DNA from: Ophiodon elongatus
Taxonomy: Eukaryota; Chordata; Actinopteri; Perciformes; Hexagrammidae
Length of the DNA: 64,000 nucleotides
Direction: 5' to 3'
NCBI GenBank assembly: GCA_016806645.1
Contig: JACSYO010000443.1
Location: 329,257-393,256 of the forward strand
The number at the start of each line of letters is the position of its first letter. Position 1 is the first letter of the stretch. Shown here in pieces: positions 58,014 to 64,000 of the stretch. The notes below the pieces were generated by a model that was given only the letters and a program-made list of their open reading frames with translations, did no database searches and was not told the DNA's origin. Position numbers and translations under genes: made by a program.

Positions 58014-58156
58014 CAGTTCATGTTCTATACATGTTAATGTTTAAACATTAGCATGTACAGTCATCTTTACACATCATACAGAAACAATAATGTAGACATT
58101 TAAAATTTAAAATGGACACGCATCAAACACTCTGCAATAAATGTGTTGTACAACAT

Positions 58157-58563
58157 GTGACATGTAAGTTATGTGTGTTTGTCAACCTCCTCCTCTCTGT
58201 GCTGCTCATGTCTGCTGTTGATGGAGTCAACATGTGGTCGCAGTCTTTCAGTTGACGTGCAGATGGTCTTTGACTTTCTGGTGTTCTGTTAGCTGTTTCA
58301 TGCTGCTTGTAATTATGTGATACAGTCTAAACTGTGTGAGGGGCCACGGTCACACCTGCCTGTGTGTGTGAAGGGCCCCCCACACAAACAGACAGGTGTG
58401 ACCTTGTGCGCGTCAACTGAAAAACTCAAAATTAGTTATTATTGTATTCAAATATAAACAAAACCTGTTTTAAGAAAGCGACCACATGTTGACACCATCC
58501 AACAGCAGACATGAGCAGCACATAGAGGAGGAGGTTGACAAACACACATAACGTACATGTCAC
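58157..58563. repeat. Near-perfect 85-bp inverted repeat
   Basis: The left arm 58157-58241 (GTGACATGTAAGTTATG to CAACATGTGGTCGC) is the reverse complement of 58478-58563 with only about four differences. The 236-bp spacer also contains inverted pieces (CAGTTGACG and GCGTCAACTG) and one reverse-oriented unit of the adjoining minisatellite. Confidence 0.85.
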
Positions 58564-59850
58564 ACAAGCAGACAGGTGTGACGGTGGCCCCTCACAAGCA
58601 GACAGGTGTGATGGAGGTCCCTCACAAGCAGACAGGTGTGATGGAGGTCCCTCACACACACAGGCAGGTGTGATGGAGGCCCCTCACAAGCAGACAGGTG
58701 TGATGGAGGCCCCTCACAAGCAGACAGGTGTGATGGAGGTCCCTCACACACACAGGCAGGTGTGGCGGAGGCCCCTCAATAGCAGACAGGTGTGATGGAG
58801 GCCCCTCACAAGCAGACAGGTGTGATGAAGGCCCCTCACACACACAGGCAGGTGTGGCGGAGGCCCTCACACACAGACAGGTGTGATGGAGGCCCCTCAC
58901 AAGCAGACAGGTGTGATGGAGGCCCCTCACAAGCAGACAGGTCTGACGGAGGCCCCTCACAAGCAGACAGGTGTGATGGAGGCCCCTCACAAGCACATAG
59001 GTGTGATGGAGGCCCCTCACAAGCACACAGGCCGGTGTGATGGAGGCCCTTCACAAGCAGCCAGGTGTGATGAAGGCCCCTCACACACACACAGGCAGGT
59101 GTGGCAGAGGCCACTCACTAGCAGACAGGTGTGATGGAGGCCCCTCACACACACACAGGCAGGTGTGATGGAGGCCCCTCACAAGCAGACAGGTGTGATG
59201 GAGGCCCCTCACAAGCAGACAGGTGTGATGGAGGCCCCTCACAAGCAGACAGGTGTGATGAAGGCCCCTCACACACACACAGGCAGGTGTGATGGAGGCC
59301 CCTCACACACACAGGCAGGTGTGGCGGAGGCCCCTCACACACACAGACAGGTGTGATGGAGGCCCCTCACACACACAGACAGGTGTGATGGAGGCCCCTC
59401 ACAAGCAGACAGGTGTGATGGAGGCCCCTCACACACACACAGGCAAGTGTGATGGAGACCCCTCACAAGCAGACAGGTGTGATGGAGGCCCCTCACAAGC
59501 AGACAGGTGTGATGGAGGCCCCTCACAAGCAGACAGGTGTGATGGAGGCCCCTCACAAGCAGACAGGTGTGATGAAGGCCCCTCACACACACAAGCAGGT
59601 GTGGTGGAGGCCCCTCACACACAGACAGGTGTGATGGAGGCCTCTCACACACATAGGCAGGTGTGGCGGAGGCCCCTCACAAGTAGACAGGTCTGACGGA
59701 GGCCCCTCACAAGCACATAGGTGTGATGGAGGCCCCTCACACACACAGGCAGGTGTGGCAGAGGCCACTCACACACACAGACAGTTGTGGCGGAGGCCCC
59801 TCACACACACACAGATAGGTGTGACAGTGGAGGCCCCTCACACATACAGT
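58564..59850. repeat. 30-bp minisatellite with T-box-like half-sites
   Basis: The array has about 40 tandem units of the form CAAGCAGACAGGTGTGATGG plus AGGCCCCTCA (30 bp). A variant carries CACACACAGGCAGG in place of CAAGCAGACAGG. Since 30 is a multiple of three, open frames run through it on both strands, but they have no features of real proteins. Most units contain AGGTGTGA or AGGTGTGG. Confidence 0.93.
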
Positions 59851-59867
59851 GTGGGGGCCCTTCCAAT

Positions 59868-60094
59868 CCCCCTATGTAGTCCCTCATCCTCCTCTGTAGT
59901 CCCCCATCCTCCTCTGTAGTCCCCCATCCCCCTCTGTAGTCCCCCATCCTCCTCTGTAGTCCCCCATCCTCCTCTGTAGTCCCCAATCCCCCTCTGTAGT
60001 CCCCCATGCCCCTCTGTAGTCCCCCATCCCCCTCTGTAGTCCCTCATACCCCTCTGTAGTCCCTCATCCTCCTCTGTAGTCCCCCGTCCCTCCT
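59868..60094. repeat. 20-bp minisatellite next to the USP stop codon
   Basis: About 11 units of CCCCATCCTCCTCTGTAGTC with C/T variation follow each other. The last degenerate unit runs into the terminal USP coding exon and supplies its stop codon. Confidence 0.9.
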
Positions 60095-60109
60095 TTAGTC
60101 CCCAATCAT
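60095..60109 (-). CDS. USP-like terminal coding exon (MIGD and stop)
   Basis: After the acceptor GTGTCCTCAG the frame reads ATG ATT GGG GAC TAA. The exon is chosen because its acceptor and phase fit the preceding GTAAGA donor. If that donor were unused, the frame would instead read through to VRGRHCVTQTNSGVI and stop at about 60188. Confidence 0.65.
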   Translation of the reverse strand: MIGD

Positions 60110-60882
60110 CTGAGGACACAAAACACTCCGTCAGGACACAGCTGGTGGGTTTAACAGTCGGTCCGAACAAGACAAGAATGGTGTGATTTAAATGACACCA
60201 GAGTTAGTCTGGGTGACACAGTGTCGTCCTCTTACCCGCCGTCTGTAGAGCAGGATGTAGGCGGTTTCCTGGCGGCGCCTGCAGACCAAGTCCCCGGTAG
60301 TCTTCGTGACATCTGAGTCATTAAAGGAGAACCAGCGAGCATAGGGGTCGTTAAGCTCCGCCTCCGGGTGTATCCTGTCACTCACGTAGTGTCCTAACAG
60401 GAGAAACGCACCGTTAGATCTTCCTAACATGAGGAGCTTACCAAGGTTAACCGACTCACAGCTGATGTCACACAACAACACAGATTCAGAGAATATCATG
60501 ACCACGAAACATAATGTTTCATTTTTTCAAGATGCAATGTATTACTTTGAATTAAAACAGCATTGACTTCTTTCTAAAGACACATTAGAGGGTAGCGGAT
60601 TGTGAAAAAGAAATGCTCCAAAATGAGCGATAAGTGCTCATCAGTCAACTGATGAATTTCAGTGAAAATAACATAACCTCCTCACGCCTCAGCTACAATA
60701 AGGAGGGTGTCTGTCGATAGATGTTTCTGATAAACAGTTATGTATCTATAATGTGTCTGAAAACTTGTTATAGGGCGACACAGTAGTGTGATCATCTCAC
60801 CGTTGTTCCCTCCGGAGCCCAGATGACTGATGACGCTCACCAGACTGTACCGACCGTCAGCCTGAGAAGGAGCACTAAGAGT

Positions 60883-60919
<37 letters not shown>

Positions 60920-62426
60920 GCGCATGCACGCACGCAGACTAAATGTTTTTTGTATTGATCTCAGGTGAGTGATTTCTTACCTTGCTGGAGGTCACCAGCA
61001 GATCCCTGAGGAGCTCAACTGGATCGTCCAGCTTCTGCAGCTGCAGACTTGGAGTGAAGCGGAAACGCTTCAGGTGCAGTATCAGCACTCTGGAGACGGG
61101 AAGCAAGCAGAGGAAGGAGGATGAAAACACGAGAGCTGTCGCCACGAGACTGTGGATTTGTTGACTGTGTTCAAATGTTAAGTGTAATCGTCAAAAATCA
61201 AATGATGTGAGGTAAACATAAGGCGTTAAATATGGAGTAAACGCTGCATTGGGGTCCTTTAAGGTCAGTGGACGACCGTTGGGACCAGCTGTGTTGGATG
61301 TGATGTCACTCACCTGGGCAGGGTGGCAAAGGTGGACTGCTGGCTGGATTTGATGCCACCGCAGGAACACTTGAATACCAGCTCCGTCTCCTGGACGACA
61401 GCACAGAGACAACACACTGTCAGTTATATAAATATATATCTACATACATACATGTATATACTGGATAACAAACAGAGACACCGGGTGAGAGTCTGTTCAC
61501 GTGGTGGATCGTACCATCAGGTAATCCTGGACCATGTGCTGGACTGAACCTCCAGGCACCAGGTCCAGGGACAGGTTGGTGAAGTCCTCCTGTCTGGTGG
61601 AGCCGGCTCCACAGCTGCACATTAAAGGGACAGTGCGCAGAAAACGACACAGCTCATGACAAAGGTACATCTCGCTGACATATTGACAATAAGAATCACA
61701 TCACAAACCACAATAATGAACAATAACCAAAGAGGTGCATTGTGTTGAGGTGGTGGCAGATGTCTCAGAGTCAGATGTCTCAAAATATGACCTCTATGGT
61801 ACGCATGTGTAAAGTTAATACTGAACGAGGAGACTAAAACCGTGTTGAGGAAAAAGGACTTCTCTGCTGCCGGGATGTGTTTTTTGTTTTTGTTTTTACC
61901 TTTTACAGGTCCTGGTCCTCTGCAGCCTGAAGACCAGGTGGTCCTCGACGGGGCACCTGTAGCTCCTTCTCCGGCAATTAAGCATGGGGGCCAAACTCCG
62001 GATCTGCTCCAGAAAGCTCGTCAGGAATTCATGAGCATCCTGAAAACAAAAAAAACAAAGAAAACGGGTTTGATGCAGAGAGAAGAAACCATTAGGAGGA
62101 AGTTCCACAACCAGAACCGTCAAACCGGCTGACTCACTTTCTGGTGGTGATCCCGGAACTCGGGTGCCTGAACACAGAGGGACCCCTTGAACAAATTGAG
62201 GGCCTCGAGTTTGCGGCAGGAGTCGGTGGATTGGTGGCACCTCACGACGTTCATGAATCTTCTGGAGGAGGCGAAGAAAAACACGGCAGTGGTGAGTGTC
62301 TGCTGTTAGCGGTGGTTAGTTTGTCACAGCTTTAGAGTGTGTGAGCGAGCTTTAGAGTGTGTGAGCGAGCTTTAGAGTGTGTGAGCGAGCTTTAGAGTGT
62401 GTGTGAGTGTGTGCGAGCTTTAGAGT

Positions 62427-62458
<32 letters not shown>

Positions 62459-62600
62459 TGCTGTACCTGAGCAGCTCAGCACGAGCGACTGAACCCCACA
62501 CCTTCTCCTGGCCGCGGATGTCTCTGATGAAGTCCGTCAGTGTGAGCAGGCTCTGGAAGCTGGAGTTCATGTAGCAGAGCATTGCTGGGTTCGGTAACCT

Positions 62601-62647
<47 letters not shown>

Positions 62648-63065
62648 GAAAAGTCCTCAGTGACCAACTGCAGCTTGCTTTCTCTCAGTTATATTGTAGT
62701 CCGGATTAGATATATTTAAGCTCTATTACATGCAAAAGCTGTACAAATATGTATTTATATCAACAACAAAAAAATCCTCTTTTTTTAATAACAGTGTCTC
62801 TGTCAGAGGCTTGAGTATGTAAACACAAAGCTGTTCATCATTTATCTTCTGATTTTAGAACAACATCATTTGATTATGTTTGTTCTGGGAAATAAATGCT
62901 TCTTTTATGGGATGTTGTTAAAAAAGAAACAAATAATGGACAGCTTTCTCTTATATTTCTGCAGATTGACTCACCCAAGCCAGACCTGCTGAACTACGTG
63001 GCTCTGGAAGCTGGTGACGGGCGTGTCATTGTTTGGGTGGACGTGAGCAGTTTCGGCCCTACAGA

Positions 63066-63104
<39 letters not shown>

Positions 63105-63599
63105 AGTGAGTGAGAGAGTGTGAGTGTGTGTGTGAGGGAGAGAGAGAGAGAGACAGAGAGAGAGACTCATGGTCAACAGAAGTGACACACAAGAGGCTCA
63201 GAGTGGCTCATAAGGACCCATCAGACACATTTCAGTGAGTCGTAAGTAAGCTAGTAAGAGTCTTGAGGCCCGACTCTCGTTATTTTAGTGGACGTGAAGA
63301 AAGAAAGTGGTTTGTAGTTGTGGACCGACCTGTTGGAGGACACGTCGTGGTCGGCCGGAGTCAGATCCACAGCCTGGGCAGCTGAGGGGGGGAGAGCAGG
63401 CTCTGTCCTCTGCTCCTCCTCGGGGTCGGCCGGAGTCTGATCCACAGCCTGGGCAGCTGAGGGGGGCAGAGCAGGCTCCGTCCTCTGCTCCTCCTCGGGG
63501 TCTGCAGCCGGAGCCACGCGACATTTCCTCTGTTGGAGGAAACGGACACCCTCACAGTTCAGTAATACATATATCTTTTCATACAGCACAAGTCCACAC

Positions 63600-63651
<52 letters not shown>

Positions 63652-63980
63652 TTAACGTGGAGCATTGTGTGGAACTCACGCTGCAGAAGTCAAACACTCT
63701 GCACCTCCAGCGACTCTTCTTCTTTGGTTGCTGGGGTTTGTCAGAGGGTGGTGCTGGGGGGGGCGCAGCGTCTGAGACTCTGTAAAAAAATAAAAAGACG
63801 TCACTGGTTATTGGACTCCAGTTTTTACTGTATAATACTGTTACTAACTCCAGCAGGATAAAGTAACAGTGACACTGCAGAGCCTCTTGGGAGGGGGGAG
63901 GGTTTTTCTTACCTCTGCTGAGAGCCGGACTGCCGTCCACTTTCATCCCCCGCAGGTTGTTTGGGACTACTTTGTCTCTT
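60095..63980 (-). CDS. Ubiquitin-specific protease, USP37-like (C19 family), lacking its 5' end
   Basis: This deubiquitinase is a cysteine protease that removes ubiquitin from substrates. Thirteen exons on the minus strand join in frame into 455 residues. In order: a basic, Pro/Glu-rich N-terminal part (1-150) with a 25-residue tandem duplication; Cys box GLPNPAMLCYMNSSFQSL with Cys159; DAHEFL (about 237-242); zinc-type cysteines in TCKSCGAG and KCSCGG; LPRVLILHLKRF (about 340-351); His box GHYVSD with His400; and WFSFND with Asn423 as third catalytic residue. The order and spacing are those of the USP fold, and USP37/26/29 is the nearest group from memory. Upstream exons, perhaps with a PH-like domain, lie beyond 64000. 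Confidence 0.88.
60236..60393 (-). CDS. USP-like exon, His box and WFSFND
   Basis: It encodes GHYVSDRIHPEAELNDPYAR and onward, then WFSFNDSDVTKTTGDLV and ETAYILLYRRR. His400 and Asn423 (or Asp424) complete the catalytic triad. AYILLY is the C-terminal strand of the USP fold. Donor GTAAGA in phase 0. Confidence 0.9.
60394..60800. other. USP intron before the His-box exon
   Basis: AT-rich intron of 407 bp. I see nothing in it. The other USP introns not described elsewhere are short and unremarkable. Confidence 0.6.
60801..60861 (-). CDS. USP-like exon before the His box
   Basis: It encodes ADGRYSLVSVISHLGSGGNN, the YxLxxVxxHxG strand that precedes the catalytic His. It is 61 bp and ends in phase 1 with GTGAGA. 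Confidence 0.88.
60886..60922. repeat. (CA)n microsatellite
   Basis: A run of about 37 bp, (TG)n on the USP sense strand, 25 bases upstream of the following acceptor. Confidence 0.92.
60981..61089 (-). CDS. USP-like exon, VLILHLKRF
   Basis: It encodes VLILHLKRFRFTPSLQLQKL and onward to LLVTSSK. LxLHLKRF is a near-universal USP motif. Donor GTAAGA. Confidence 0.9.
61314..61390 (-). CDS. USP-like exon, KCSCGG zinc pair
   Basis: It encodes ETELVFKCSCGGIKSSQQST and FATLP. CSC with the upstream CxxC forms the four-cysteine zinc site of USPs. Donor GTGAGT. Confidence 0.88.
61515..61614 (-). CDS. USP-like exon, CxxCG and substrate-groove strand
   Basis: It encodes SCGAGSTRQEDFTNLSLDLV and onward to MVQDYLM, with the cysteine that completes TCKSCG. 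NLSLDL is typical of the USP core. Donor GTACGA. Confidence 0.88.
61900..62039 (-). CDS. USP-like exon, DAHEFL and zinc Cys
   Basis: It encodes DAHEFLTSFLEQIRSLAPML and onward to YRCPVEDHLVFRLQRTRTCK. DAHEFL is the conserved QQDAHEF motif of USPs. Donor GTAAAA. Confidence 0.9.
62138..62261 (-). CDS. USP-like exon between Cys box and DAHEFL
   Basis: It encodes RFMNVVRCHQSTDSCRKLEA and onward to APEFRDHHQK. The acceptor is GCCTCCAG and the donor GTGAGT in phase 0. Confidence 0.87.
62331..62458. repeat. 20-bp tandem repeat and TG run in a USP intron
   Basis: Four to five copies of GCGAGCTTTAGAGTGTGTGA are followed by a short TG run. Confidence 0.88.
62467..62598 (-). CDS. USP-like exon, catalytic Cys box
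   Basis: It encodes LPNPAMLCYMNSSFQSLLTL and onward, with the nucleophile Cys159 and Asn154 at the oxyanion position five residues before it. The usual GNT before the Cys is replaced by AML. It is 132 bp, so skipping it would keep frame. Donor GTACAG. Confidence 0.9.
62602..62646. repeat. (CA)n microsatellite abutting the Cys-box exon acceptor
   Basis: On the sense strand it is about 45 bp of (TG)n that runs straight into the TCAG acceptor at 62599-62602, so there is no ordinary pyrimidine tract. Confidence 0.95.
62975..63058 (-). CDS. USP-like exon before the Cys box
   Basis: It encodes AETAHVHPNNDTPVTSFQSH and onward to QQVWLG, the lead-in to the catalytic domain. The acceptor is CTGTCTGTAG and the donor GTGAGT. 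Confidence 0.85.
63068..63102. repeat. (TG)n microsatellite upstream of a USP acceptor
   Basis: On the sense strand this is (CA)n ending nine bases before the next exon. Confidence 0.93.
63330..63529 (-). CDS. USP-like exon with a tandem duplication
   Basis: It encodes RKCRVAPA followed by two copies of a 25-residue unit (DPEEEQRTEPALPPSAAQAV plus D, Q/L, T, P, A) and DHDVSSN. The genomic repeats are 63353-63427 and 63428-63502, differing at three bases. It is acidic and proline-rich, likely disordered. Donor GTCGGT. Confidence 0.82.
63602..63651. repeat. (TG)n microsatellite
   Basis: A run of about 50 bp inside a USP intron. It reads (CA)n on the gene's sense strand. Confidence 0.95.
63680..63779 (-). 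CDS. USP-like exon, Pro/Lys-rich
   Basis: It encodes VSDAAPPPAPPSDKPQQPKK and onward, ending SRWRCRVFDFCS. The acceptor TTTTACAG and donor GTGAGT keep phase. Confidence 0.8.
63913..63980 (-). CDS. USP-like exon 1 of those visible
   Basis: It encodes KRQSSPKQPAGDESGRQSGS and onward, low-complexity and basic. The acceptor GACTCCACAG lies at the right edge of the window. Earlier exons must exist because there is no start codon in context. The donor is GTAAGA. Confidence 0.75.
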
Positions 63981-64000
63981 CTGTGGAGTCACAAAAACAA

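Noticed and set aside
58535..59770. Long open frames on both strands through the 30-bp array (repeats like MEAPHKQTGV and CEGPPSHLSA)
   Set aside because: A 30-bp unit is a multiple of three, so frames without stops stay open in tandem copies. There is no splice context, start context or known domain.
63307..63861. 184-residue plus-strand frame opposite the USP exons
   Set aside because: It is the antisense shadow of real USP exons plus a (TG)n run.

Overview
The window is vertebrate genomic DNA, almost certainly from a teleost and probably a percomorph. The reasons are short GC-rich exons with consensus GT-AG splice sites in AT-richer introns, very abundant (CA/TG)n microsatellites, and several interspersed repeats that I recognise from memory as common in teleost genomes. 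I cannot name the species.

From 1641 to about 47366 the plus strand carries most of a roundabout receptor gene, identified as robo3. I placed 25 coding exons. Their phases agree at every junction and give 1276 residues in one frame ending in TAA at 46502. They encode Ig2 to Ig5, three fibronectin type III domains, a transmembrane helix and a cytoplasmic tail with CC0, CC2 and CC3 motifs. The promoter, signal peptide and Ig1 exons lie upstream of the window. Robo3, rather than robo1 or robo2, is indicated by the juxtamembrane sequence KELSHYTASFAYTPA, the CC0 context EGPIYSTID, the CC2 sequence EALPPPPPIGELE, and the serine-rich end of the tail. Inside the 10.8 kb intron between the Ig3 and Ig4 exons there is a 12-nt in-frame microexon candidate at 7349-7360. 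It has a strong acceptor, a perfect GTAAGT donor and a dense YCAY cluster. It sits where mammalian Robo1 and Robo2 have a neuronal microexon.

From 47.4 to about 58 kb I see no intact gene. The interval holds decayed transposons (one nested in another), a coiled-coil exon fragment resembling KIF5 kinesin, and a large AT-rich array whose two halves face opposite ways. I see no robo4 exon here, although ROBO4 follows ROBO3 tail to tail in human.

From 60095 to the right edge the minus strand carries the 3' part of a ubiquitin-specific protease gene (C19 family, USP37-like). Thirteen exons give 455 residues in one frame, with catalytic Cys, His and Asn and a zinc-binding Cys box. Its 5' end is outside the window. 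Downstream of its stop lie a 20-bp and then a 30-bp minisatellite. The 30-bp unit carries an AGGTGTGA T-box-type half-site in most of about 40 copies. An 85-bp near-perfect inverted repeat flanks it.

The two genes converge tail to tail and have no evident functional link. Robo3 is an axon-guidance receptor acting at the midline, and the USP is a deubiquitinase. The most interesting signals concern alternative splicing: the robo3 microexon, two possible C-terminal intron-retention events, and a (TG)n tract replacing the pyrimidine tract of the USP exon that carries the catalytic cysteine. All gene calls come from reading the sequence and remembered family sequences. No search was run.
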